A stretch of DNA of 64,000 nucleotides from Planktothrix rubescens CCAP 1459/22 (GTDB taxonomy: Bacteria; Cyanobacteriota; Cyanobacteriia; Cyanobacteriales; Microcoleaceae), in NCBI GenBank assembly GCA_904830895.1, contig LR882958.1:1978001-2042000 (forward strand), given 5' to 3'. Below the pieces are notes generated by a model that saw only the letters and a list, made by a program, of their open reading frames with translations, had not been told where the DNA came from and made no database searches. Numbering within the stretch: the stretch's first letter is position 1; the number at the start of each line of letters is the position of its first letter. A program made the translations under genes and the position numbers. Of the stretch, positions 7,971-15,898 are shown one piece after another.

Positions 7971-8266
7971 AGTCCGGTAGTGTTGTCTGTAATTTAACCT
8001 TAGCGGTTAACCGTCGGACTAAAAAAACGGATCAACCCGATTGGTTTAACTTAGAAATTTGGGGAAAAACGGCAGAAGTTGCAGCGAACTATGTCCGTAA
8101 GGGCAGTTTAATTGGGATTAAAGGGGTGTTAAAGTTTGAGTATTGGCAGGATCGTGGTACTGGAACTCAACGATCAAAACCTGTCATTCGGGTTGATGAA
8201 TTAGACCTATTGGGTTCTAAGCGGGATGAGGAAGGTGCGCCTCGGAACAACTATGATGAGTTTTAA
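7971..8266 (+). CDS. ssb: Single-strand DNA-binding protein SSB, exon 2
   Basis: Residues 22-119 of SSB after splicing. The first two bases AG complete the Glu codon begun by exon 1. The OB fold continues as SGSVVCNLTLAVNRR, DQPDWFNLEIWGKTAEVA, NYVRKGSLIGIKGVLKFEYW and PVIRVDELDLLGS. The acidic tail ends NNYDEF, a short form compared with E. coli SSB but normal for cyanobacteria. No good in-frame start lies between the intron end and the conserved VVCNL strand, so this half is unlikely to be made alone. The next gene starts 12 bases downstream and is likely co-transcribed. Confidence 0.9.
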
Positions 8267-8278
8267 ATAGGGAAAACC

Positions 8279-8818
8279 GTGGCTGAAAAACCCTTAGATA
8301 CCGTTAAAATTGCATATCAAGCGGGTCAGTTTGCCTTTGAACAGGGGCGTTATCGAGAGTCGGTTCAATATTTAGAACAGGCTCGTCAAGCTGTGGAACT
8401 CAATTCTCCTCTGGGTGGAGAGATCCAAATGTGGTTAGTCACAGCATTTGAAGCCTCTGGCAAAAGGCAAGAAGCGATCGCTTTATGTAAACAGTTGACT
8501 CGTCATCCGAATATTGGCACTCGTCAACAGGCTCGTCGTTTACTCGAAGTCCTAGAAGCTCCTAAACTCTATATTGACCCAGAGGGATTTGTAAAAATTC
8601 CTGATTTGGGTCATCTGGATGTCCAAGGAAATTACCGACCTCAAAACAATTCGGTGGCGACGGTTCGGTCTATTCCCAAACCCCCGGTTTCGCATAAGGT
8701 GAACTCTGGGGATAGGGTGAAGACTCAAGACAATCAATTTTTGGGGATCGCTTTAATCATCGTGCTTTTGGTGAGTGGCGGATTAATCTGGGTCAGTTCT
8801 TTAATCGGTAATCAGTAA
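8279..8818 (+). CDS. TPR-like protein with C-terminal membrane anchor
   Basis: A 179-residue protein of a conserved cyanobacterial family without an assigned role. Helical, TPR-like repeats occupy roughly residues 5-95 (FAFEQGRYRESVQYLEQARQ, then ASGKRQEAIALCKQLTRHP). A polar linker follows, and one membrane helix near 155-176 (LGIALIIVLLVSGGLIW) ends the protein, so it is likely tail-anchored with repeats in the cytoplasm. The start is GTG, 12 bases after ssb stop, behind a weak GGGAAAA site. The stop codon lies inside a TAATCAG heptamer array, so the last residues (GNQ) are coded by the repeat itself. Confidence 0.75.
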   Translation: MAEKPLDTVKIAYQAGQFAFEQGRYRESVQYLEQARQAVELNSPLGGEIQMWLVTAFEASGKRQEAIALCKQLTRHPNIGTRQQARRLLEVLEAPKLYIDPEGFVKIPDLGHLDVQGNYRPQNNSVATVRSIPKPPVSHKVNSGDRVKTQDNQFLGIALIIVLLVSGGLIWVSSLIGNQ

Positions 8819-8879
8819 TCAGTAATCAGCTATAATCACAAAATCAGTGGTTAGAGACGCCATCGCAGATCTAACCACT
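8802..8879. repeat. TAATCAG heptamer array followed by 10-bp inverted repeat
   Basis: Four consecutive heptamers (TAATCGG then three TAATCAG) overlap the end of the TPR-like gene. Just after, AGTGGTTAGA (8846-8855) and TCTAACCACT (8870-8879) form a hairpin with a 14-base loop. There is no T-run, so it is not a canonical terminator. Confidence 0.6.
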
Positions 8880-8982
8880 AATCACCGATAACTGATAACT
8901 GGTATCAATAAACGTTCTTCAAAAAGAATCGGTATAGATGGAAGTTGAAATTCCCCAACTAGAAAGTGTTAAGCGCTAACTC

Positions 8983-9879
8983 ATGAACCATCAGAGACCC
9001 AAAAAGCCTAAGATGTTGGTCGTTGACGATGAGCCGGATAATTTGGATCTGCTCTATCGGACATTTCGACGTAACTTTGATGTATTTAAGGCGGAAAGCG
9101 GGGGTCAAGCTTTAGAAATTTTGGCCAACGAAGGAGAAGTGGCGGTCATTATTTCCGACCAACGAATGCCAGAGATGAAGGGTACAGAGTTTCTCAGCAA
9201 AACTGTGCCGGAGTTCCCCAATACCGTGCGAATTATTTTGACCGGATTTACAGATATTGAGGACTTGGTAGATGCGATTAATTCAGGACAGGTGTACAAA
9301 TATATTACAAAGCCCTGGGATCCCAATGAACTCAAAGCCGTAGTAGAAAGAGCCGCCCAAACATATCAATTGCTGAACCAACGCACCGCAGAACTCAATC
9401 GCGCTCAGGCTCAAACCCAACTGTTAGCGACGATTATGGAAGCGGCCCAAGCAGCGACGACCCTAGAAAGTTTACTCACTGCATTGTGCACAGCCGTCGC
9501 ATCGGGGTTCCGAGCCGATGTTTGTATTTTGCAACAAATTAAAGACAATCGCTTAAATTCTATAGAAGGTCATTATAGTTCCACTGGTGTTGTGGAAAAC
9601 TGGTTAGAGATTGATCCTTTAGTTCAGGAAACCATAACTACCAGAACTGTACAAGCATCGACTAATATTACAACTGATCCCGCCTTAGCTACTCTGGCTC
9701 ACTATCAAAGTTCGGGAATTCAAGCCCATATCAATATTCCGATTACCTATCGGGAACAACTAATCGGTCTATTATCAGTACAATGGAAACAGCCTTGTCA
9801 GATGAGTCCTGATGATCTGATCACGGTTCATTTAGTGGCTCAACAAATCGCTTTGGCTTTAATTAGTCTGGGGCATTAA
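8983..9879 (+). CDS. Response regulator with REC and GAF domains
   Basis: A 298-residue cytoplasmic signalling protein. The receiver domain (about 10-125) has the acidic pocket VVDDEP, phosphoacceptor Asp59 in ISDQRMPEM, the conserved Thr in ILTGFT and Lys in YITKPWD; the latter is the form found in RpfG-type and hybrid regulators. A short coiled linker (about 125-145) leads to a GAF domain (about 145-295) that could bind a small ligand or mediate dimerisation. No kinase, HD-GYP, GGDEF or DNA-binding output is present, so it probably signals through partner proteins. The cognate kinase is not in the window. It is followed by a repeat array and menG. Confidence 0.85.
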   Translation: MNHQRPKKPKMLVVDDEPDNLDLLYRTFRRNFDVFKAESGGQALEILANEGEVAVIISDQRMPEMKGTEFLSKTVPEFPNTVRIILTGFTDIEDLVDAINSGQVYKYITKPWDPNELKAVVERAAQTYQLLNQRTAELNRAQAQTQLLATIMEAAQAATTLESLLTALCTAVASGFRADVCILQQIKDNRLNSIEGHYSSTGVVENWLEIDPLVQETITTRTVQASTNITTDPALATLAHYQSSGIQAHINIPITYREQLIGLLSVQWKQPCQMSPDDLITVHLVAQQIALALISLGH

Positions 9880-9889
9880 TCAATTTGAA

Positions 9890-9950
9890 GAAGGGAACAG
9901 GGAACAGGCAATAGGCAACAGGCAATAGGCAATAGGCAATAGTTAACAGC
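9890..9950. repeat. Heptamer repeat array (AATAGGC/ACAGGGA)
   Basis: Imperfect 7-base units (GGAACAGG, CAATAGG, CAACAGG) repeated about seven times between the REC-GAF gene and menG. This matches the short tandemly repeated repetitive (STRR) sequences known from filamentous cyanobacteria. Confidence 0.7.
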
Positions 9951-9961
9951 TAATTAGAGGA

Positions 9962-10669
9962 ATGGTTCAGGAAAATAACCCGATTCAAGAGATTTTTAAT
10001 CGCATCGCCCCGGTCTATGATCAGTTAAATGATGGGTTAAGTTTAGGCCAACATCGGATTTGGAAAAAAATGGCCGTAGCCTGGAGTGGGGCTAAACCTG
10101 GAGACACCGCTTTAGATTTATGTTGTGGCAGTGGAGATTTAGCCCTATTATTAGCACAACAGGTTGGAGAACCGGGACAGGTGTTTGGGGTAGATTTTTC
10201 CAGTTGTCAATTGGAAATTGCCCAGCACCGACCCCGACCCTTTACTATTCCAACGGCTAAGATCTCTTGGATAGAAGCGGATGTATTAAGATTGCCGTTT
10301 TCAGACAACACCTTTGACTGTGCTACTATGGGCTATGGTTTACGGAATGTTGTAGATATTCCCCGCAGTCTTGAGGAACTTCATCGGGTACTCAAGCCCG
10401 GGGCGAAGGCTGCAATTTTGGATTTTCACCGTCCTCCGGGTTCCCTATTGCGTACTTTTCAACAGTGGTATTTACAGCAGTTTGTGGTTCGCACGGCGGA
10501 ACGATTTGGGTTTCGAGAAGAATACGCTTATATTAACCCCAGTTTAGATCAATTCCCTATCGGTACAGAACAAGTTCAGTTAGCCCAGCAAGCAGGATTT
10601 TCAACCGCCACACATTACCCAATTGCAAGCGGTATGATGGGAGTATTAGTAATCACTAAAGCCAATTAA
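9962..10669 (+). CDS. menG: Demethylphylloquinone / demethylmenaquinone methyltransferase
   Basis: SAM-dependent methyltransferase of the UbiE/MenG family, 235 residues. In cyanobacteria it performs the last methylation of phylloquinone (2-phytyl-1,4-naphthoquinone), the photosystem I electron carrier A1. Motif I is ALDLCCGSGDLALLLA (about 55-70), followed by VFGVDFS and IEADVLRLPF. The family signatures YGLRNVVDI and RVLKPGAKAAILDF are present, as is the C-terminal YINPSLDQFP block. Length is normal. The ATG follows a TTAGAGG site. The distinction between MenG and UbiE roles rests on the cyanobacterial context. Confidence 0.92.
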   Translation: MVQENNPIQEIFNRIAPVYDQLNDGLSLGQHRIWKKMAVAWSGAKPGDTALDLCCGSGDLALLLAQQVGEPGQVFGVDFSSCQLEIAQHRPRPFTIPTAKISWIEADVLRLPFSDNTFDCATMGYGLRNVVDIPRSLEELHRVLKPGAKAAILDFHRPPGSLLRTFQQWYLQQFVVRTAERFGFREEYAYINPSLDQFPIGTEQVQLAQQAGFSTATHYPIASGMMGVLVITKAN

Positions 10670-10744
10670 GTTTTAGGTATTCGGTGTGTTCAGTGACAAT
10701 TGCTAATACATCAGATGGTTTCCTAGTGGGCTGCTACGATAAGA

Positions 10745-11977
10745 ATGGTCAATTTTTCTGAACAGTTGGTTTTAATCACACCTCCGATAGTGGGTGGAAT
10801 TATTGGCTATTTTACCAATGATTTAGCCATTAAAATGTTATTTCGTCCGTATCGACCGCTACAGATTTATGGCCGAAGGGTTCCGTTTACTCCCGGTTTG
10901 ATTCCCAGAAATCAAGAGCGTTTAGCTAAACGAATTTCCGATACCATTATGGGGTCTTTATTGACTCCCGAAGAATTACAAAAATTAGCGCGTCGTTTGC
11001 TCGAAACAGAACGAATGCAAGCCGCTATTAGTTGGTTTTTAAGACTAGCTTTAGATCAAATTAAAGCCGATACAGAACCAAAAACAGCTAAAATTTTAGC
11101 GGGAATTTTACGGGATTTTATTGGAGAGTCTTTACCTAAAATTTTAAGGGTTTTAGCCAAAAAAGATGACTTTCTGGCTCCTCAAATCAACCAAATTTTT
11201 GATCGAATTTTATTAGAATTTCAATTAAATGATCAACAATCGCAACACCTATCTAAATGGCTGTTAGAGGTTGTATTAACCCCGGAAATATTGCGACAGG
11301 CTTTAATTGATTTTCTCACGGATAAAAATATTTCAATTATTGATGAAGGATTCCGTGAACAAAGCACTGGAACCTATTGGGTGGTAGCAAATTTGTTGGG
11401 ATTACGCAATAGTTTAACCCGTTTACGAACCTTTTGTTTAGACGAAAAAGAAGAAACTAATCGACGATTAACCGCATTAATTAAATCTTTAGGATTACGA
11501 GAAAGACTACAAGAGTGGTTACAAAATATCTCTTTACAAAATTTACCTGTTTCTACCGTCAAACAGTTAAGAAAAACGATGGGAGATGCTGTGAAAACCT
11601 ATATTCAAGAACAAGGTATTGATGTGCTTCAAGAGTTAAGTCAATCCATTGATTGGGATAATGTTTCAAATTGGATTTTAAAACGTTTACAAATTTCTCC
11701 AGTGATGAATACATCTTTAGAATTAGTCAGTCAGGAATTAGCTTTAATTTTAGAACGGTATTTAGAACGGGATATAGAGAAAATTATGGCTCAAGTGATT
11801 CCGATTTTGAATATTGAACAGGTGATTATTAATCGAGTCAAGGAAACTTCTCCTGAAAACTTGGAAGCCGCCATTAATGGTATAGTTAAAAGTGAATTGC
11901 AAGCTATTGTTAATTTAGGGGGAATTTTAGGGGTTGTGATTGGGTTATTTCAGACAGTTTTGTTAGTATTAAGATAG
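10745..11977 (+). CDS. DUF445 family membrane-associated protein
   Basis: A 410-residue member of the DUF445 family; function unknown. An N-terminal hydrophobic segment ([20 protein letters not shown]) carries the family signature and is followed by KMLFRPYRP and [20 protein letters not shown]. The long middle is helical and charged. A last membrane segment ([19 protein letters not shown]) ends the protein. This arrangement suggests an envelope protein anchored at both ends. It lies 75 bases after menG with no obvious terminator, so the two may be co-transcribed. Confidence 0.82.
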   Translation: MVNFSEQLVLITPPIVGGIIGYFTNDLAIKMLFRPYRPLQIYGRRVPFTPGLIPRNQERLAKRISDTIMGSLLTPEELQKLARRLLETERMQAAISWFLRLALDQIKADTEPKTAKILAGILRDFIGESLPKILRVLAKKDDFLAPQINQIFDRILLEFQLNDQQSQHLSKWLLEVVLTPEILRQALIDFLTDKNISIIDEGFREQSTGTYWVVANLLGLRNSLTRLRTFCLDEKEETNRRLTALIKSLGLRERLQEWLQNISLQNLPVSTVKQLRKTMGDAVKTYIQEQGIDVLQELSQSIDWDNVSNWILKRLQISPVMNTSLELVSQELALILERYLERDIEKIMAQVIPILNIEQVIINRVKETSPENLEAAINGIVKSELQAIVNLGGILGVVIGLFQTVLLVLR

Positions 11978-11999
11978 ATAAAATAGGTAATGGGGATCA

Positions 12000-12139
12000 C
12001 GGATTTAAGAGGATTTCACGGATTTCACGGATTTTAATCTGTGTTAATCTGAGTAATCCGTTTAATCCGTGATGCGGATTTAAGAGGATTTCACGGATTT
12101 TAATCTGTGTTAATCTGAGTAATCCGTTTAATCCGTGAT
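12000..12139. repeat. Direct duplication of AATCCGTG-type palindromic repeat
   Basis: Two head-to-tail copies (12000-12073 and 12075-12139) differ by a 9-base CACGGATTT duplication in the first. Each copy has near-inverted arms, CGGATTTAAGAGGATTTCAC and GAGTAATCCGTTTAATCCG, so it can fold as a hairpin. Related copies occur near 5.1 and 57.7 kb. Confidence 0.75.
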
Positions 12140-12182
12140 TGGTAATGGGTAATAGACTGATAACTAATAACTGATAACTAAT

Positions 12183-12479
12183 ATGACAACTCCTAAATCA
12201 AATAATTCTCAACAAAACTCCCAACTGAGTCCCGAACAATATACCCGTCTGAGGGCGGAAGCCATGGCTCCTTATCGGGGTTTACGACAGTTTATTTATA
12301 TTGGTTTTGGGGCTTCAGGTTTTATTGGGGCGGTGGTATTCTTCGCCCAACTGTTAGCCGGACGGAATATCACCTCCGCGTTACCAAACTTAGCTCTACA
12401 GGTGGGAGTGGTGGCTCTAATGGTGGGCTTATTTCGTTGGGAACAAAAGGCCAGTCGCCGTCTATCAGACAGAAAGTAA
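12183..12479 (+). CDS. DUF3493 (LPA1/Rep27-like) membrane protein
   Basis: A 98-residue protein with the DUF3493 signature LSPEQYTRLRAEAMAPYRG followed by LRQFIYIGFGASGFIGA. Two membrane helices are predicted (about 40-62 and 68-88), with a basic tail. DUF3493 is, as I recall, the region shared with plant and algal proteins needed for photosystem II assembly or repair (LPA1/Rep27), so a thylakoid role is plausible but inferred. A heptamer-like TAACTGATAACTAATATG leader precedes the ATG, with no strong ribosome site. Confidence 0.72.
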   Translation: MTTPKSNNSQQNSQLSPEQYTRLRAEAMAPYRGLRQFIYIGFGASGFIGAVVFFAQLLAGRNITSALPNLALQVGVVALMVGLFRWEQKASRRLSDRK

Positions 12480-12652
12480 CATAACTAAATATTTCTCAAT
12501 CTAACAATACAAGACGCAAACACAAGAAAATAAAGAAAATATTACGAAATTAAGGTTTTGCCTTGATCCCTGGCATGATTATATATAGTTAATCAATTGA
12601 GTTCAGCTTTCTCTGGAATCAATCTAGTATGGATATTCCTGTTAAATGTTGA

Positions 12653-12800
12653 GCCATAAGAACCGCAGGACTTGCGGGGATAGTCTGTGGAGCGAATGTA
12701 AGACCAAGACTTATTGAAGGTGGAGGCAGTTGCAAAGAAACAGAAACCTAAATCGTGAGGTTTAGGAATCGCCGTACTTTTAGAGCGGTGAAGATGTCAA
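12653..12800 (+). pseudogene. TnpB C-terminal relic with right-end (omega-RNA-like) hairpin
   Basis: The frame from 12653 codes AIRTAGLAGIVCGANVRP and ends SCKETET-stop at 12751, which matches the extreme C-terminus of one cyanobacterial TnpB subfamily. Beyond it lies the typical right-end RNA region: AAACCTAAATCGTGAGGTTTAG pairs internally, and GAATCGCCGTAC-TTTTAG-AGCGGTGAAGATGTCAA forms the terminal hairpin and end. No RuvC core or transposase remains upstream; the frame is closed before 12653. The unit is a solo 3' end of an IS200/IS605-type element. Confidence 0.65.
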
Positions 12801-12931
12801 AAAGACCTTAACCATAAATCCGATTGAGTCGATCAAATGGGGTCAGTTTGTATAAAGACCCTAAACATAACAAACCTACATATAAAAATATGAAGGTCAG
12901 CTTCCCTCAGTTGGAAGCTGGCTTTTTATTT
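12801..12931. terminator. Hairpin between relic element and beta-helix gene
   Basis: CAGCTTCC and GGAAGCTG (12898-12920) form an 8-bp stem with a 7-base loop. On the plus strand it is followed by GCTTTTTATTTT. It could end transcription arriving from the left. It may also slow leftward transcription of the beta-helix gene, though the T-run on that side is weaker. Confidence 0.6.
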
Positions 12932-14029
12932 TCAGAACTCTACTGCACCGGAGATGCGGGTTTGATCGATTTCATTTCCAACAACTGTCAGGGTATAACC
13001 GCGTGTGGCATTATACACATCATAGCGACCATTACTCCGAATAATATTTTGACCAGGACTGGCGGTTGTGCCTAAATCCGGTTGAGCTTGGGAGATTGCC
13101 ACCACTCCATCTCGTTCATTATTTTCAATTAAATTATTTCGTAAAATAGGTTTGGCTTGGTGAGAAATCACAATTCCATCTCGATTTTCGATAATTTTAT
13201 TTTCCATAATTGTAGGAGACGCTTCATCATTAATCGAGATCCCAAATCCGGTATTTTGGAAAACATTATTCCGAATTTCTCCGGCTCCTGAACGGGCAAT
13301 TGAAATCCCATTTCCAGCATTTTGAGTAAATATATTACTCTGGATTTTTGGATTACTTTCAGAAGTAATAAAAATTCCATCCCGCTTACTTTCAATAAAC
13401 GTACAGCCACTAACTACAGGACTAGAAGATTCTATCCATAAACCCGTTCCTCTAGTATTGGGATTGGTAACTGTAACCCCGATAATTTGACTATTTCCTT
13501 GGGTTTTAATTGTGGCATTTTGTCGAGCAAAGGTGGGACTCACGAAATTTCCCCCCCCCATAATCACCGTATTTTGTCCATTGCTGGCTTCATCTCCTTG
13601 TAATGTCACCCCATCTTTTAGGGATATCGGAAACACTTCTCCGGTTTCCTGACTGTAGGTACCTGGGTTAAGTTGAATTACTGTACCCGATTGAACCCTT
13701 TGCAGCGCATAAGTAATCGAACGATAGGGGCCAGTTTGACTTCCTGTAGAAGTTTCGCTATCACGTCCAGTGTTGGGATCGATATGGATGATTGAATTTT
13801 GAGCCAAATTTTGGGACATCAATGGGGGATTGGGCCCAATCCCTGGGATATGAGCCAAAACAGGACTTCCCATTTCTGATATCAGTCCTAATCCTAAAAT
13901 GATTGTTACCCATCCTCTTAACCCACTGGGGCTGGGGTGTCGATGCCATTGGTAGAGTAAAGTCAATCGTTGCATCGGCTCCTGTTGATGTGACATAGAT
14001 ATCGCTGGGATTCGTTTAACTTCAAGCAT
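12932..14029 (-). CDS. Secreted right-handed beta-helix protein (DUF1565-like)
   Basis: A 365-residue predicted exported protein. A hydrophobic signal segment around residues 38-60 (WVTIILGLGLISEM, ending SPVLA) follows a basic N-terminus; an internal Met at residue 19 would give a more usual signal peptide. The DUF1565-type opening (HIDPNTGRD, GPYRSITYALQRVQSGTVIQL) leads into many 20-25-residue coils with GISI, GIFITS, GIVIS and ENNERDGV, typical of parallel beta-helices of pectate-lyase type. No catalytic residues of a specific enzyme are recognised; such proteins are usually surface or periplasmic carbohydrate-interacting proteins. Confidence 0.78.
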   Translation of the reverse strand: MLEVKRIPAISMSHQQEPMQRLTLLYQWHRHPSPSGLRGWVTIILGLGLISEMGSPVLAHIPGIGPNPPLMSQNLAQNSIIHIDPNTGRDSETSTGSQTGPYRSITYALQRVQSGTVIQLNPGTYSQETGEVFPISLKDGVTLQGDEASNGQNTVIMGGGNFVSPTFARQNATIKTQGNSQIIGVTVTNPNTRGTGLWIESSSPVVSGCTFIESKRDGIFITSESNPKIQSNIFTQNAGNGISIARSGAGEIRNNVFQNTGFGISINDEASPTIMENKIIENRDGIVISHQAKPILRNNLIENNERDGVVAISQAQPDLGTTASPGQNIIRSNGRYDVYNATRGYTLTVVGNEIDQTRISGAVEF

Positions 14030-14688
14030 TTTAGCCGATTCAGATCAATCAATTCAGTTTTCTTGAATAAAACGGTGATTCTGTTGGGAACTTCCCAGTA
14101 ACAAGGTCAGTCAGAGAAGCCAGATTGTTTTTACGTCCGGTTCCAGGTCGGTGTCACGAGGACAGTTCTAAGCGGGGGTGTCAAGAAATCCTTGTATCTA
14201 GGACTCCTTTGCTCCCGTCGGGCGGTCAATCATTTCACATCAAGCGATAGCCAGTTTTGCCGAACCCAAGAACGGATGTGAGATCAGGGCGTATTCCTGT
14301 TGTGTCCATTGAAGACCAAGATATAAATTTCTCAATCTCTTGCTATTTTATTGACACTTCTGTTAAGCTGATACGATATTTTTTTACTCATTACTGACGG
14401 GTGCTTGGCTTCACTCCAATGGGTTCTAGTCGGTGGTGTCAAACCATTGTTTGCACCTACAAGAGATGGACTTTGCTCAATTTTCAACATCGTCCCTTTT
14501 TCTGTTAAAATGCAATGGATTGTTTGTTCTCTTTAGGATAAACTAAGCGTGGTGTTCATTGACCGACTGGAATCTCTGGTAAGTTGAAGTTTAATCATCT
14601 CTAAAGCTACCAGTAACTAAGTTCCTATTGTAGAATCCCCAAAGAATCGAAACGCTAACATTATTTAACTCAAGTGAGGAGCACTTAA
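14030..14688. other. Long intergenic region upstream of the RTX gene
   Basis: 659 bases with no credible gene. It separates divergent genes, so it should hold both promoters. I see a TTGACA (14351-14356) with TACGAT 15 bases later on the plus strand, and a small hairpin GGTGTCAAACC/TTTGCACC near 14437. The part 14080-14290 is relatively GC-rich (TCCGGTTCCAGGTCGGTGTCACGAGG) for an AT-rich spacer and is not explained. Confidence 0.4.
14351..14377 (+). promoter_or_regulatory. Candidate promoter for the RTX-repeat gene
   Basis: TTGACA and TACGAT spaced by 15 bases, about 310 bases before the RTX start. The spacing is short and the resulting leader long; low certainty. Confidence 0.25.
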
Positions 14689-15594
14689 ATGTCTCAGATA
14701 GTAACATCCGAAGGCGTAGCATCAGTAACACTAGCAGGGGGCGGAGTTGCCCTAAATGGTGTCCCAGGTAAGGCTAATAGTATTTCAGGTACGGCCGACA
14801 CCAATTTAATTCAAGGTGCTGGTCTTGATGATACTCTCTCGGCTGGAGCCGCAGCCCCTGTTATCATTTATGGTTTCAGTGGCAATGAACTGATCTCTGG
14901 TAGCAACGCCGATACCGATGAGCTTTACGGGAACCAAGGAAGTGACAGCATCTATGGTCTAGGTGGCAAAGACTTCATTGCTGGTGGTGAAGGAAATGAC
15001 CTGCTTTATGGTGGTGATGGAGATGATACCGTCTTTGGTGACGTAGGAAACGATACGATTTCCGGTGGCGCTGGCAATGACATCCTTGGTGGCGGTGATG
15101 GAAATGACTTAATTTATGGTGATGACGGCAATGACATTATCTGGGGTGAACAGGGTAATGACAACCTCTATGGTGGTGCCGGAAACGATACCATCTATGG
15201 TGGTGCCGGCAACGATGTGATTGCTGGTGGAGACGGAAATGACTTCATTAATGGAGACAAAGGCAATGATAACTTATCTGGTAATGCCGGAAGTGATATC
15301 TTCGCCTTCTCTAGCTTTGGCAGTGCTAATGCTGATGTAGTGGTTGATTTCGTATCGGGAACTGACAAGATTGCTTTGGCTTCTAGTACGTTCACATCTC
15401 TGGGTGTCAGTGTAGAAACCAGTGAATTCACAGTGGTTGCTAACTTCAACCCTGCAACTCCTGCTGCTACTGCTGGATTGGTTTATGACTCTAACAATGG
15501 TAAGTTATACTTCGTCACTGGTGGTGCTGCACAAGAAGTAGCTACCTTTGTGAATAATCCTGCTCTGAAAGCTACTGACTTTGAACTATTCTAA
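14689..15594 (+). CDS. RTX-type calcium-binding repeat protein
   Basis: A 301-residue protein made largely of GGxGxDxux nonapeptides (about residues 85-205: GGEGNDLLYGGDGDDTVFG, GGAGNDTIYGGAGNDVIAG). These bind calcium and fold as a parallel beta-roll once outside the cell. There is no N-terminal signal peptide. The C-terminal part (DIFAFSSFGSA, VVVDFVSGTDKIAL, ending TDFELF) resembles the uncleaved signal used by type I secretion in cyanobacterial RTX proteins. No enzyme domain is seen, so a surface or S-layer-like role is more likely than a toxin. A strong GAGGAG site precedes the ATG. No type I transporter is nearby. Confidence 0.88.
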   Translation: MSQIVTSEGVASVTLAGGGVALNGVPGKANSISGTADTNLIQGAGLDDTLSAGAAAPVIIYGFSGNELISGSNADTDELYGNQGSDSIYGLGGKDFIAGGEGNDLLYGGDGDDTVFGDVGNDTISGGAGNDILGGGDGNDLIYGDDGNDIIWGEQGNDNLYGGAGNDTIYGGAGNDVIAGGDGNDFINGDKGNDNLSGNAGSDIFAFSSFGSANADVVVDFVSGTDKIALASSTFTSLGVSVETSEFTVVANFNPATPAATAGLVYDSNNGKLYFVTGGAAQEVATFVNNPALKATDFELF

Positions 15595-15620
15595 GTCTTA
15601 ATTTGTAGTAATTCAGAACT

Positions 15621-15648
15621 AGGGGTAGCTTAGTCTACCCCTTTTTTA
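15621..15648 (+). terminator. Rho-independent terminator after RTX gene
   Basis: AGGGGTAG and CTACCCCT form a perfect 8-bp stem with loop CTTAGT, followed by TTTTTTATTT. It lies 26 bases after the RTX stop and faces the convergent yidD gene. Confidence 0.85.
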
Positions 15649-15657
15649 TTTATCAGT

Positions 15658-15885
15658 CTAATCTTCGGGTTTGGGAGGAATAGGATCATAACCCCCTGGA
15701 TGATAGGGATGACAGCGTAAAATTCGCTTGAGGGCCAACCAACTTCCTTGAATAATTCCAAAGGTTTCTAGGGCTTCAATGGCATATTGGGAACAGGTGG
15801 GATGGAAGCGACAAGCGGGGGGAAATAGGGGAGAAATTAACAATCTGTAGCCTTTAATTAGGGTAATTAATAGGGTTTTGATCAT
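15658..15885 (-). CDS. yidD: Membrane protein insertion efficiency factor YidD
   Basis: A 75-residue protein with the YidD signature: an amphipathic N-terminal helix ([20 protein letters not shown]) and the Cys-rich core [15 protein letters not shown], then [19 protein letters not shown]. YidD assists YidC-dependent insertion of inner-membrane proteins. I chose the ATG at 15885 because it fits the family length and lies 13 bases downstream of the truB stop; upstream codons would overlap truB. It forms a two-gene unit with truB instead of the common rnpA-yidD-yidC arrangement. Confidence 0.9.
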   Translation of the reverse strand: MIKTLLITLIKGYRLLISPLFPPACRFHPTCSQYAIEALETFGIIQGSWLALKRILRCHPYHPGGYDPIPPKPED

Positions 15886-15898
15886 ATTAAAAAAATGG

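Noticed and set aside
9890-9950. Tandem repeats as a CRISPR array
   Set aside because: Units are 7 bases with no spacers; they fit STRR arrays. No cas genes are present.
12824-13075. Open frame opposite the end of the beta-helix gene
   Set aside because: It crosses a hairpin terminator and mirrors the beta-helix coding strand; no ribosome site or family features.
14689-15594. RTX protein as a toxin
   Set aside because: No acyltransferase, lipase, protease or pore-forming domain and no adjacent type I exporter; repeat-only RTX proteins are usually structural.
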